Source: an uncultured Clostridia bacterium
Lineage (GTDB): Bacteria; Bacillota; Clostridia; Christensenellales; Borkfalkiaceae
DNA: 64,000 bases
Assembly: GCA_944367045.1 (NCBI GenBank)
Contig: CALVWI010000002.1
Span: 56,625 to 120,624 of the forward strand
Reading direction: 5' to 3'
The position numbers and the translations under genes were made by a program. Positions 7,781-16,508 of the stretch are shown here, one piece after another (position 1 is the first letter of the stretch; the number at the start of each line of letters is the position of its first letter). Below the pieces are notes generated by a model. The model ran no database searches and was not told where the DNA came from. It saw nothing but the letters and a program-made list of their open reading frames with translations.

Positions 7781-7897
7781 CGCCTTTGGCGGCGCGCCCC
7801 GGTAAACAGCCCACCGGGCTGTTTAGTTTGCGCCGAATCAATCTGTTATCTTACAATTCGCGCGCAAACCGCTCACTCTCGTTCGCGCCTCCACCCT

Positions 7898-7910
7898 CAA
7901 ATCCCTGTCT
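7898..7910 (+). repeat. Inverted copy of the tRNA-Ser 3' end
   Basis: CAAATCCCTGTCT is the reverse complement of 7768-7780. With the direct copy it brackets about 118 bp of sequence, so fragments of the same tRNA end occur in both orientations beside the intact gene. Confidence 0.6.
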
Positions 7911-7923
7911 AATTCGGAGACAA

Positions 7924-7962
7924 CGAAAAGAGAGCCAGCATTTTATGCCGGCTCTCTTTTCG
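7924..7962 (-). terminator. Terminator of tRNA-Ser
   Basis: A stem of about 17 bp with one mismatch (7924-7940 with 7946-7962), symmetric CGAAAAGAGAGCC arms, directly abutting the CCA end of the tRNA on the minus strand. Bidirectional in form. Confidence 0.8.
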
Positions 7963-8052
7963 TGGCGCAGAGACAGGGATTTGAACCCTGGTAGACATCA
8001 CTGCCTAACACGATTTCGAATCGTGCGCGTTCAGCCGCTCCGCCATCTCTGC
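7963..8052 (-). tRNA. tRNA-Ser(CGA)
   Basis: A 90-nt tRNA with an encoded CCA end (TGG at 7963-7965 on the plus strand). Acceptor GCAGAGA pairs with TCTCTGC. The anticodon stem CACGA/TCGTG holds the 7-nt loop TTCGAAA, giving anticodon CGA for UCG codons. A long variable arm, as serine tRNAs have, precedes the T-arm with GGTTCAAATCC. Confidence 0.93.
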
Positions 8053-8100
8053 AGATGTCCGCACCGAGGCCGCGAGGCGCAGCCGCATGGTGCATGAGAC

Positions 8101-8129
8101 ATTTTACAGGAAAACGGCAAAAATAGCAA
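8101..8129 (-). promoter_or_regulatory. Promoter of tRNA-Ser
   Basis: On the minus strand TTGCTA, 17 bp, TAAAAT. Predicted transcription start about 42 bp before the tRNA 5' end. Confidence 0.6.
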
Positions 8130-8175
8130 CCGATTTTGCCCCGTCTCGGCAAATTTTTTAATTTGTTTGGGGGAT

Positions 8176-11100
8176 TCACCTGATTTCAATTCTGCTATAG
8201 AAGAGGTCGACATAATTAGGGAAAAAATACTTAGTTAGTTTATCGCTAGTATTAGACAGTACATCAACGCCTTCATCATTATATTCTGGGTCGCCATAAG
8301 CATTACGACCTGCTGTTAAAATATTACTAAATTGAATTTCACTGTTACCAGAAATAGCGTTATGCGTCGCGCGATTATGTGCACCCCAGTCATTATAAAT
8401 TTCATTATCTCTTCCGTAGAAGGTGCCGGCAGAGATTTTGACATTTTCGGAACCGGGGTCGGCAGCAAAATACAATCCCGAACGGTTGCCGCCTTGGAAG
8501 GTTCCGTCATAAATGGTCAGCATGGCATTTCCGTTGCCGTACCAAATGCCATCGTTATCGCCCGTACCGGGGGTAATATTGTAATCAGTCGAGATGCCGC
8601 CCGTATAGGTTCCGCTGTAAATCGTGATCTGCGGAGCGATGGTCGTGTTCGTTTCGATTGCAATGCCCGTTGAAGCGGCATGGACGTTGACATTTGCGCC
8701 GGTCGTAGCCTTTTCAGAAGTCCCACCAAAGTACACGACTGCACCTTGCCAAGCGGAGACACCTGAAGCACCATTTGCAATGATGGTGCCCGATATAAAT
8801 TCGACTGTTCCTTCCATAGCAAACGCGCCGCCTGCATTGGAAGAAAACTCTCCGGCATATACGGTAAGATTGCCGCCTAACAGTTTGAAGCCGAAATTAC
8901 TGCCTGCTCCCGTATAGAAACCAGTAGTTCCATCTTGATTTTTATATTCGCGCTCGTCCCCTCCCGTGAATGTTCCGCCATTGACGGTTGCCGTGCCATT
9001 GGAGACCAAAATGCCGTTGCCGTATGCGGCGGTGTATTTGCCGCCGTCGACGGTCAAGGAGCCACCGACGATTTTGACCGCATCGCCGCCCGTCGTCGGG
9101 GGGCTGTAGGCCCACTCACCGCCTTTACCTTCGGGAATCAAATATTGAGAATAGTATCCATCGCCCTTTGCCGAAACCGTGGGCCCGGTAGTCCCCTGAC
9201 CTAAAACCACGGTGCCGCCGTTGACAAGCACGCCGCCGCCGACATCATTGGTGATGGTTCCCGCCACGATGGTGACGCTGTCGGTCTGCGTGCCGTCGTC
9301 CTCCGTTGTGTTGGCGCTCTCCACGCGCACGGCGTAGCTCTTGACTTTGAACTCGCGATATGCATTTTGCCCCGTAAGCCCCATATTATCACCACTATAA
9401 GGCGAAATGGCATCGCTCTCCACGCCCGTGAAATCGACGTTGAGGGTACCTCCCGATGAATCGAGCGAGCCGTTCTGCACATACACACCGTTGTAGATGT
9501 TGGGAGCGTTCGTAGGTTCGCTCGTTCCCGGGGGCGTGACCCAGCTATAATTTGCATTGTAAATTTTGCTTTCTACCTCGAGCGTTGCATTGTTCTTGAC
9601 CGTCAGCGTGCCGTTGTTGACATAGACGCCCGTGGCATTTTCGGTATTTACCTTCGTCGTGCCGCTCATGACATTGACCTCGCCGCGCGCCGTGATACCG
9701 AGGCTGTCCGACGAGATGTTGACGGTATTATTGAGGTTGATGATGCCGCCCTCCGAACTTACCGCCGAGGAAGTGAGCTGATCGCTCTCAATGCTATTCG
9801 CGACAGTGATATCAGTATCGGCCTTGCCATTCTCTGTGCCGCCGACATTGACCGTGCCCGCGGACGAGAGAACCCCTGCGGAATAGGTGCCGTTGACGGT
9901 AATCTTGCAGCCCGAAATGGTGACGGTGCCCTCTACGGCTTTGCCCGTCGTTTCATCGGTCGTCTCGGTACTGTAAATGCCGAACACGTTGGTGAGCGGA
10001 GCATCTGTACTGCCCGCAGTCATGTTGACGGAGTAGGTCCTGCTGTCGCTCTCGCCCGTGACGGTGCCGTTGACCGTCAGATCGCCGCCGAGCATGTGGA
10101 TGAGCGCGGTACGGGAGGCGGCATAATCGGTCGCCGTGGGGTTACCGGTCGGAACGGGGTGACTGCCCGTCTTCGTAAACGTGCCGCCGGTGACGGTCAT
10201 CTCACCGCCCGACATCAGAATGGTGTCGCCCACCTGGGACGAGAAGTTGCCGCTCGCAATGGTGAGCGTGTCCCCGTTGCTCGCGGACATGCCGATGCAG
10301 GTGCCCTCCCCCGTTGCCGTGAATTTGGGCGAGGAGCTCGCGCTGTCCGTGCCGACCGTCATCGTGCCGCCCACGGAATAGATGCCGTAGGTGTTGTCGG
10401 TGCCGAAGTTCGTCGTGAACGTGCCGCCGCGCGCGTGCGTCACGCCGCCCACGGTGCCGTCCTTCACCGAGCGGATCGCCGCATACGGCCAGGCGAGGCC
10501 CTTTTCTCTGAGGTCGACGGCGGTGGTGTCGTCAGTACTGTCCTCCGCAAGGCCCTTGACGTCGTTATAGCCGTAGACGACGGCGTAGGTCTGGGGCGAA
10601 GTGGCAGTGCCCGCCGTCCCGACGGGATAGTAATAATAGAAATCGCACGAGGCGACGTTGCAGATGGGCGTCAATTGGGTGCCCGTGACGGTGGTAGTCT
10701 GACTACCGCCCTCCCCCGTCGTCGAGGTGCTCTTCGCATTCACATAGAGTTGACCGTCGCTCACAAAGGCGTTCTCCTCTTCAGTGTAGATGAGGTAGGT
10801 GTCGTTTTCGATGTAGGTGTATTGCGTGGTATCGCCCGTGTAGTAGACGTCGCCGCCGAGAGAGGGCATTTCCGTAACAGTGGCATCGAACGCATAGTCC
10901 TCTGCATCGGGACGGGAGCCGTTTCGTTTGTAAACCGTAGCGGTCGTAGATGAAAGAGTTTCCGTTCCCTCAACATTCGGGCCGCTCTCGTAGGAGCCCG
11001 AGCCGATGGTCAGCGAGCCGCCGCTCGTCTGAAGAGCCGAGCCGACAGGGTTGTAGAAGCCGCCCGTCGCCCCCTCCGAGGAGTCGTAGACGAGCACGAC

Positions 11101-11475
11101 GGAGATGCTGCGGCGCACGTCGAGCACGGGGTTGCGGCTGTTGCGTATGACGGTCGTGCCGTTGACGTCCAGCACGAGGTTGGTGTAGACGTCGGCGATG
11201 TCCTCGTTGATGACGAAAGGATCTTCGGCGCCGTCGCCGATCTTGATGTAGGAATAGCCGTTTTCGATGGCGTTGACGAACTCTTCGGGCGACGTGACCG
11301 TGAAAGCCGTCGCGCCGACGAAGTCGATGAGGTCGTCGTAGGTGCTGTTGTCGTCCAGCCTGCCGCCCGTGTAGCGGCCGTAGGTAAAGGCATAGCAGAG
11401 CGACGCCGCCATCAGCGAGATGATGAGCGCCGCCATCACGGCCATGATGAGAATTTTCCTTGTCTTTTCTTTCAT
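8176..11475 (-). CDS. Giant secreted repeat protein, beta-helix-like, SipW-type signal peptide
   Basis: 1099 residues. The N-terminal basic/hydrophobic segment ends in AFTYGRYTGG, matching the F-A-R-Y signature at the signal-peptide ends of its cluster neighbours, so it is a probable SipW substrate. From about residue 130 to the end there are dozens of degenerate 20-25-residue strand-turn units of the type GGxLTVxGGxFT and GTVxVxxGxxT, rich in T, G, N and S. This is the look of a right-handed parallel beta-helix or autotransporter-like adhesin. There is no LPXTG, and the C-terminus ends in SRIEIR without a TM anchor. Likely an extracellular matrix or adhesive component of the fibre system. 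RBS AAGGAGCAGCT; last gene of the operon. The 3' quarter is visibly more AT-rich than the 5' part. Confidence 0.8.
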   Translation of the reverse strand: MKEKTRKILIMAVMAALIISLMAASLCYAFTYGRYTGGRLDDNSTYDDLIDFVGATAFTVTSPEEFVNAIENGYSYIKIGDGAEDPFVINEDIADVYTNLVLDVNGTTVIRNSRNPVLDVRRSISVVLVYDSSEGATGGFYNPVGSALQTSGGSLTIGSGSYESGPNVEGTETLSSTTATVYKRNGSRPDAEDYAFDATVTEMPSLGGDVYYTGDTTQYTYIENDTYLIYTEEENAFVSDGQLYVNAKSTSTTGEGGSQTTTVTGTQLTPICNVASCDFYYYYPVGTAGTATSPQTYAVVYGYNDVKGLAEDSTDDTTAVDLREKGLAWPYAAIRSVKDGTVGGVTHARGGTFTTNFGTDNTYGIYSVGGTMTVGTDSASSSPKFTATGEGTCIGMSASNGDTLTIASGNFSSQVGDTILMSGGEMTVTGGTFTKTGSHPVPTGNPTATDYAASRTALIHMLGGDLTVNGTVTGESDSRTYSVNMTAGSTDAPLTNVFGIYSTETTDETTGKAVEGTVTISGCKITVNGTYSAGVLSSAGTVNVGGTENGKADTDITVANSIESDQLTSSAVSSEGGIINLNNTVNISSDSLGITARGEVNVMSGTTKVNTENATGVYVNNGTLTVKNNATLEVESKIYNANYSWVTPPGTSEPTNAPNIYNGVYVQNGSLDSSGGTLNVDFTGVESDAISPYSGDNMGLTGQNAYREFKVKSYAVRVESANTTEDDGTQTDSVTIVAGTITNDVGGGVLVNGGTVVLGQGTTGPTVSAKGDGYYSQYLIPEGKGGEWAYSPPTTGGDAVKIVGGSLTVDGGKYTAAYGNGILVSNGTATVNGGTFTGGDEREYKNQDGTTGFYTGAGSNFGFKLLGGNLTVYAGEFSSNAGGAFAMEGTVEFISGTIIANGASGVSAWQGAVVYFGGTSEKATTGANVNVHAASTGIAIETNTTIAPQITIYSGTYTGGISTDYNITPGTGDNDGIWYGNGNAMLTIYDGTFQGGNRSGLYFAADPGSENVKISAGTFYGRDNEIYNDWGAHNRATHNAISGNSEIQFSNILTAGRNAYGDPEYNDEGVDVLSNTSDKLTKYFFPNYVDLFYSRIEIR

Positions 11476-11484
11476 AGCTGCTCC

Positions 11485-12861
11485 TTATGCTTTGGGCGTC
11501 TCCGAGAACTGCACGAACGTCGCGGAAAAGCTCACGCCGAATGCGCGCTGCTGGATGGGCGCGTAGGTGTTGGTATCGTCGTAGCGGATCATGCTGACGT
11601 CCTCCTCGCTGAAGGTGCCGTCGAACGAAGTGATGTTGATCCGCACGCCGTTTTTGCAAGCGTAGATGTTCTCTTGCCCCTCTACCTTCGTAAGCGGGTG
11701 GGCGTAGGCGCCGTCGTCGCCCTCGAGGGTCTCGACGTGGAAGTATTCGGGGTCGCCGCCGAACGTCTGCTTGACGCGGACGGTGGTCGTTTCGCCGGTC
11801 GAGCCGCTTACCACGGGAATGCCCGAGACGTCGAAGTGATAGCCGGTGACGGTGATGGTGTCGGAAACGCCGTCGCCGTCGCCGTCGCTCGGGATTGTAA
11901 AGGGCGCAGTCTTGGTCGCCAAATCGTTCCAAAAATCATAATCGGCGGCGGTGGAGTTGTTGATGGCGGCGTTCGTCCAGGTGAGCCAGACGACGATGCG
12001 CTGCTCGCCCGCCTTATCGCCCTGCTTTGCGTCCACGTTGAGGTCGGCGAGGTCGATGTCGATGGAATAGATGGTCATCTCCTTTTTGCAGTCGACGTAG
12101 ATGGGCGAGAGAAGGCCGTTGTCGTCCTCGCGGACGAACCCGACGGAATAGGCGCGCTTCTCCTCTTTCGCGGAGATGGTCAAAGTATTCTCGTTGCTTT
12201 CGCCCCAAGTTGCGGTGACGGAGCCTCCGACGGTACCGTCTTCATTCTCCGTAAGGCCGCCGTTCATGGTGAGCGTGGCATCCTCCGTTCCCAAGGAGCC
12301 GTAATCTGTGGAATCTGCGGTATTGAACGAGCCGCTCGTGCCCCAATCTTTATACTCGCCGTAGGTGATATCGTGGTCACCTTCGGAGTTCCTCACTTTC
12401 ACGAGGTCGGCGATGACGAACTGCGGGGTGAGGACGGAATCCGAGGCGATGTTGCGCGATGTCGTGAGCTGCAGGGCGATGTTGTTCCAATAATCGGCGG
12501 GACCCTCTAAATGGAGGGTGGGATGCACGTCGGTGTCGCCGTTGTTCTTTAAGGTGATGCCCACGGTGATGGCGGTGCCTGCGCCCTGCGCGATCTGAGT
12601 CCCGCCCGCGGTGATGTAGTAGTCCTGATTGCCGAAGGACGTCGTGTTGACGCGGTCGATGGAATAGGTCGCGTCGAAGGCGGCGATGCCGACGGAGGCG
12701 TCCACCTTGTCGTTCGTAAGATAGCGCGCAAACGTCACGCCGGAGAAGAGCAGCGTCACGGCGAGAAGTAAGCTGAGATATTTAATAAAAGGATATTGAA
12801 TTTTTTCCGCGCCTGCGGGCACAGCCCTTCGGGAGGGCGATTCAGTTTTCCTTCTCCTCAT
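11485..12861 (-). CDS. Secreted TasA/CalY-like or adhesin protein with SipW-type signal peptide
   Basis: 458 residues. A basic N-terminus (MRRRKTESPSRR) is followed by the hydrophobic core KYLSLLLAVTLLFSGVTFARYLT, after which the mature part starts DASVGIAAFDATYSI. The same 'xSxGIAxFD/EWDV' start follows the signal in the TasA-like protein at 14549. The signal peptide type is the one processed by SipW-class peptidases. The remainder is beta-rich, acidic and Thr/Asn-rich without a sortase motif. The start overlaps the sipW-like gene's end by 20 bp and has AAGGAG in front, so expression is coupled. Probable fibre or matrix subunit; the exact fold is not assignable by eye. Confidence 0.8.
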   Translation of the reverse strand: MRRRKTESPSRRAVPAGAEKIQYPFIKYLSLLLAVTLLFSGVTFARYLTNDKVDASVGIAAFDATYSIDRVNTTSFGNQDYYITAGGTQIAQGAGTAITVGITLKNNGDTDVHPTLHLEGPADYWNNIALQLTTSRNIASDSVLTPQFVIADLVKVRNSEGDHDITYGEYKDWGTSGSFNTADSTDYGSLGTEDATLTMNGGLTENEDGTVGGSVTATWGESNENTLTISAKEEKRAYSVGFVREDDNGLLSPIYVDCKKEMTIYSIDIDLADLNVDAKQGDKAGEQRIVVWLTWTNAAINNSTAADYDFWNDLATKTAPFTIPSDGDGDGVSDTITVTGYHFDVSGIPVVSGSTGETTTVRVKQTFGGDPEYFHVETLEGDDGAYAHPLTKVEGQENIYACKNGVRINITSFDGTFSEEDVSMIRYDDTNTYAPIQQRAFGVSFSATFVQFSETPKA

Positions 12862-13384
12862 GGCTTGGCTCCTTTTTGGTTTTTTTACGGCTCACAAGGT
12901 CGCACAGCACCCAAATGAGCGCCGCTGCGACGACGATGACGAACATCCCCAAGGGGGTCTGACAGAATGCGGCGACGTTGCCGAAGCCGCGCAGGACGAG
13001 CACCACCTCGCCCACGATGTCCTCTTCATGGACGATCCACGGGTCGACGGACCCGCCGTTGTTGTCCCCCATCGTGCGGAAGCCCTCCTCGGTCTCCTCC
13101 ACGATGCGGTGGGTGGTGTAGACGCCGTCGTTTTCATACATGACGATATCGCCCACTTCGTAGCTGTCCTTCGCGAGGGTGACGATGTAGTCGCCCGTGT
13201 TGATGGCGGGCTCCATGCTGCCCGAGAGGACCGCCGCCGTCGCAAAGCCCAGAAAGACGGGCATCTGCTGCTTATAGGCAAGTTTTGCCACCATCACGTA
13301 GATGTTGTAGATGAGCAGGATCCCCACGAAGAGGATGAGGAGGACGCGCACGGCGATGGAGATGGCGGAGAGCGCCTTCTTCAT
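12842..13384 (-). CDS. sipW: Signal peptidase I, SipW/ER type
   Basis: A 180-residue membrane peptidase. TM about 9-31; catalytic S56 in LSGSMEP; catalytic H92 in TTHRIVE (ER/SipW-type His replacing the bacterial Lys); GDNN at 106-109 with D114 as candidate third residue; second TM about 141-161; basic tail. In Bacillus subtilis, SipW removes the signal peptides of TasA and TapA. Its location among three proteins with matching signal peptides says it does the same here. It overlaps the upstream membrane protein gene by 4 bp. Confidence 0.92.
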   Translation of the reverse strand: MKKALSAISIAVRVLLILFVGILLIYNIYVMVAKLAYKQQMPVFLGFATAAVLSGSMEPAINTGDYIVTLAKDSYEVGDIVMYENDGVYTTHRIVEETEEGFRTMGDNNGGSVDPWIVHEEDIVGEVVLVLRGFGNVAAFCQTPLGMFVIVVAAALIWVLCDLVSRKKTKKEPSHEEKEN

Positions 13385-14373
13385 GCGGTCTCCTCCGCGT
13401 CATGCTTCATGGCGGAGATGGTGAGCGTGAAGGTGTACTCCGCGCCGTTTTCGCCCGCGTTGGTGTCGACGGGGTCGTCGTCCGCCCAGTACCACTCGAG
13501 CACGAAGAACTGCGACGAACCGCTCATGATGGTGAGGTCATAGTCCATGTTCTCGATGTCGTCGTAGCCCTCCTCCGCGGTGAGGTAGTGGCCGTCGCGC
13601 AGGAGGCGGTAGCGGATGTCGATGCCGAAGTCGTTCTCCTCGGTGCAGACGAGGGTGTAGTCGAGCGGGTACTCGTTGAGGTTTTCGAGAATGAAGCGGT
13701 AGGAGCCGCTCATGCCGGGGATGATGGCGTCCGTATCGAAGTAGTCGTTCTCAAAGATGGGCAGGTTTTGGATGTGCTGCCAATCGGTGCCCTCGACGTC
13801 GGTGATGCGGATGACGGGCACGTCGTCTGCATCGGAATTGATGACGAAGAAGGAGCCGACCACGCCCGTGATGAGGGTGAGGAGCAGCAAAAAAGCGAGC
13901 GGCAGCACGAGCCACATCCGTTCGAAGGCGCGGATGGTGGCAAGGTGCGCGTGCTCGTTGGAAAAGACGTTATGGTCGCGGTCGACATAGCCGAGCGCCT
14001 TCTCGCCGTCGCGGAAGAGGACGTGCGCGCCCTCTTTGACGAACTCGCCGAGACGGCTGCCCGATTCGTCGTACCAGACACTGTTTTTGATTTTTCCCAT
14101 GCGGCGGCCGTCGCGTGCAAAGGCCTTGCCGCGCCTCGGGAGTTTTCCCTCGGGGATATTCTGCGCGGGAGGGGTTTGGGGCTCCTCCGCGGTGTTTTCG
14201 GAAAAAGTAGTTTGTTCTTCGGGAGCTTCCGAAGGCGCTGCTTCGGGCGCTGCCTGTTCTTCGGCGGACACTTCGGGTGCCGCTTGTTCCTCGGCGGGTG
14301 CCGAGGCGATACTCTGTTCGCCCTCTGCGGGCGTGACGCCCTCTTCGGGGCCGAGATGTTCGAGATCGGTCAT
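13381..14373 (-). CDS. Membrane-anchored TasA-like protein with disordered cytoplasmic arm
   Basis: 330 residues from the ATG at 14373, chosen over a farther upstream in-frame ATG because GGAAGGGGGG precedes it. Residues 1-73 are acidic and Pro/Ala/Glu-rich. Residues about 76-150 form a basic, beta-hairpin-like domain (VWYDESGSRLGEF, VLFRDGEKALGYVDRD). One TM helix is at about 154-177. The extracytoplasmic 150 residues resemble the TasA-type sandwich (GSYRFILENLNEYPLDYTL). No cleavable signal is seen, so it is predicted N-in/C-out and could anchor the fibre at the membrane, analogous to TapA (inference). It overlaps the sipW start. Confidence 0.72.
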   Translation of the reverse strand: MTDLEHLGPEEGVTPAEGEQSIASAPAEEQAAPEVSAEEQAAPEAAPSEAPEEQTTFSENTAEEPQTPPAQNIPEGKLPRRGKAFARDGRRMGKIKNSVWYDESGSRLGEFVKEGAHVLFRDGEKALGYVDRDHNVFSNEHAHLATIRAFERMWLVLPLAFLLLLTLITGVVGSFFVINSDADDVPVIRITDVEGTDWQHIQNLPIFENDYFDTDAIIPGMSGSYRFILENLNEYPLDYTLVCTEENDFGIDIRYRLLRDGHYLTAEEGYDDIENMDYDLTIMSGSSQFFVLEWYWADDDPVDTNAGENGAEYTFTLTISAMKHDAEETA

Positions 14374-14458
14374 ATTCCCCCCTTCCGCACGGGCAAAACT
14401 GCCTGCGGGTATGGACAAAGAGAGTGCTTTTCGGGCGCGATGCGCCGATACGGATGAC

Positions 14459-14499
14459 AAAAGAGGCAGCCGCACCGCCGCCATACCAGCGGCGCGGCT
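14459..14499 (-). terminator. Intra-operon attenuating terminator
   Basis: On the minus strand, GC-rich arms (14499-14489 with 14481-14468, one bulge region) are followed by CTCTTTTG. It sits directly after the abundant-subunit gene and before the anchor, peptidase and large-protein genes, so partial readthrough would set high subunit and low accessory expression. Confidence 0.55.
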
Positions 14500-14548
14500 C
14501 TCCCTTTAAAATTGCCTCAAATGTATGGATTTGAGATTTTAGGTTTGG

Positions 14549-15208
14549 TTATGGTTGGGTTTTGTCTGGAATCTGAGAGTCCTGGACTGCGGTGTAAGTA
14601 AGCGTCCAGGAAACCTTGGTTGCATACTGACCGATCCAGGTATCGAGGGAATCGCCAGCGGTACCATCGGAGCCACTATCCTGCGTGGTCCAAGTGATCT
14701 GCGCGAAGATATACAGAGTACCGTTTTCGGCAACAACATTTTCAGTTGCGCCAAGCTCCGTAGTCGTGGTCGTATCGGTAGCATTTTCACCCTTGTAGAA
14801 TTTGATCGAGAAGCATGCTGCTGCCTCAGAACTTCTATCGGTTCCAGTATAACCAGAAGCCGTAACGGTAGCCGTACCATTGCCCGTAACTGTAACAAGC
14901 GCATCAACATCGCCGGTATTGGTGATGGTTGCGACAAGGAACTTCTCGGTAGAGTTGGAACGAGTAGTTTCAGCATCCGTATATGCCGTTTTGGAAGGCG
15001 AAAGCTTATTGGCATCTTGTTCCACATCAAACTCAGCAGAGGGAGTAACTGTGACGTCCCACTCTGCCACGCCAATGGAAGCGGCACCCGAACCACTTGC
15101 AGTATATCTTGCAAACGTACTGCCGAGGAAGCAGCAGCTCAGAAGCGTCAGAGCGGCGATCACGATGAGCACTCTGGTCAGAATGCGCTTCTTATCTGAT
15201 TTTTCCAT
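14549..15208 (-). CDS. TasA/CalY-like fibre subunit
   Basis: 219 residues. Signal peptide core LIVIAALTLLSCCFLGSTFARYT, then SGAASIGVAEWDVTV. This matches the SipW-cognate signal and the start of mature TasA/camelysin proteins. The body is a small Thr/Ala-rich beta sandwich with ATITNTGDVDALVTVTG and FAQITWTTQ, as in TasA-family repeats. A strong AAAGGAGAT RBS, codon use and GC content lower than its neighbours, and a hairpin right after the gene all fit a highly expressed structural subunit. Probably polymerises outside the cell as a biofilm-type filament. Confidence 0.82.
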   Translation of the reverse strand: MEKSDKKRILTRVLIVIAALTLLSCCFLGSTFARYTASGSGAASIGVAEWDVTVTPSAEFDVEQDANKLSPSKTAYTDAETTRSNSTEKFLVATITNTGDVDALVTVTGNGTATVTASGYTGTDRSSEAAACFSIKFYKGENATDTTTTTELGATENVVAENGTLYIFAQITWTTQDSGSDGTAGDSLDTWIGQYATKVSWTLTYTAVQDSQIPDKTQP

Positions 15209-15287
15209 AATGTATCTCCTTTCAATTTATTTGCAAACCGGCCCGGTATGGCGTCAGGCCGTTTTCGCAATCGTATTTTACGGGGCC

Positions 15288-16508
15288 TTACCCCTCCACG
15301 GGAGGCTCCGCGGCCTCCATTGCCTCCACGGGCGCCTCTTCGGGCACTTCGGCGGGCATTTCCGCGGGCATTTCCGCGGGAACTTCGCTATCGACGGGCG
15401 CTTCCACAACTGCCTCCACGGCCTCTGCGGCGGCCTCTGCCACTTCCGCGGGAACGGAGACGAGCGCCTTGAGACGGGCGATCTCCTCGTCCTTCCTGCG
15501 CAGGCGCTCCTCCTCGGCGGCACGCTTCTTGCGGCTGTCGATGGAGATGCGGATGATGTCGTAGATGACATACAGGACGACGGGAATGCCCACGAACACG
15601 AGCACGCCGACGGGCGTCTGCAGGAACATCGCAAACGCGCCGAGGCCCGCAACGCTGCCCGTGACGATGCCGATGACGTTATCTGCCGACACGGTGAGCG
15701 GCACGGTGACGCCCTCGATGACGTCGTTGTCGCCGATGACGCCGAAGGCGATGACCTCGCCCGCGTCGTTTCGCATGACCTCCGCAATGCGCAGCGTGAC
15801 AAACAGGTCGTCGCTCGAACGGAAGGTGACGACGTCGCCCACCTCGAGCGCGGAAACTTCCTCGGGCGTGAGAAGGTCGACGAAGATGAGCGAACCTTCA
15901 TCGAAACAGCCCTCTTCATCGCCCGCCATGGAATCCGTCGTGACGGCGAGCGGGGCGACGCCGAAGAGATCGGGCGGCATCTCGGGGTTCAAACTCCCCT
16001 TGATGATGAGCGTGAGATTGATGCATAAGAGCGGCAAAAGCAGCACAATGAGAAGGACCGTCACCGTGATGGCGATGGCGTTCCTCACCTTGTGCTGCTT
16101 GGGAGCAGGCTCTGCCGCCGCAGCTTCGCTCGCTGCGGGCACAGCCGTATTGTTCTGTTGTACTGCCTCCCCTTCGGGCACGGCATCGGCGGCCTCGGGC
16201 GCTCCTTCCGCGGGTGCGGCCTCTTCCGAAAGTTCGGCAGTTTCGGGCGCTTCGGCGGTTTCGGGTGCGGCGTCGGGGACATAGTCCGCCCCGTCGACGG
16301 GCACATATGCCTCGTCCGCGGAGGCAGCGTCAAGCGGCGCCCCGTCGGGTGCGCCCGCCTCGTTCGATTGATTCAGCGGCGTTTCTTGTTCGGGACAGGA
16401 AGAATGTGCCTGCGCCTCCGCGCCCTCCGCCGACTGCGCGGCAAACGGCTCGGCGGACTGCAAGCCCTCCGTCCCGGCGGGATCGTCCCGCACAGGTCTA
16501 TCGTCCAT
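15288..16508 (-). CDS. SipW-like signal peptidase homologue lacking the catalytic His (pseudo-peptidase)
   Basis: 406 residues. A disordered Ala/Glu/Pro-rich N-terminus (1-135), TM about 143-169, then a SipW-like domain. The serine is kept (TTDSMAG, S193), but the position of His in the intact peptidase (TTHRI) is Leu239 (VTLRI). GDND (259-262) is followed by E265 rather than the usual spaced Asp. A second TM about 286-318, a charged helix (EEERLRRKDEEIARLK) and a C-terminal repeat PAEMPAEMPAEVPEE follow. It is the first gene of the fibre operon, behind the consensus promoter and an AAGGAGGAG site. Probably inactive as a protease; it may bind substrates or scaffold the active SipW (inference). 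Confidence 0.8.
   Translation of the reverse strand: MDDRPVRDDPAGTEGLQSAEPFAAQSAEGAEAQAHSSCPEQETPLNQSNEAGAPDGAPLDAASADEAYVPVDGADYVPDAAPETAEAPETAELSEEAAPAEGAPEAADAVPEGEAVQQNNTAVPAASEAAAAEPAPKQHKVRNAIAITVTVLLIVLLLPLLCINLTLIIKGSLNPEMPPDLFGVAPLAVTTDSMAGDEEGCFDEGSLIFVDLLTPEEVSALEVGDVVTFRSSDDLFVTLRIAEVMRNDAGEVIAFGVIGDNDVIEGVTVPLTVSADNVIGIVTGSVAGLGAFAMFLQTPVGVLVFVGIPVVLYVIYDIIRISIDSRKKRAAEEERLRRKDEEIARLKALVSVPAEVAEAAAEAVEAVVEAPVDSEVPAEMPAEMPAEVPEEAPVEAMEAAEPPVEG

Larger units (their letters stand above)
7633..7962. other. Gene-free stretch between the ABC operon and tRNA-Ser
   Basis: No credible gene. It holds a very stable hairpin (7659-7696), a 19-bp copy of the tRNA-Ser 3' end (7762-7780), a 9-bp-stem hairpin (7804-7824), an inverted 13-bp copy of the tRNA end (7898-7910) and the tRNA terminator (7924-7962). 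Open frames here merely translate tRNA-like sequence. Confidence 0.7.

Noticed and set aside
7625-8213. Several open frames with phrases such as RDRDLNPG
   Set aside because: They translate tRNA-Ser, its partial copies and its terminator. Such pseudo-proteins are a known by-product of tRNA sequence.
10096-10953. 285-codon plus-strand frame inside the giant surface gene
   Set aside because: GC-rich antisense frame, Arg/Ala/Val/His-rich, with no ribosome binding site, and opposite the real repeat protein.
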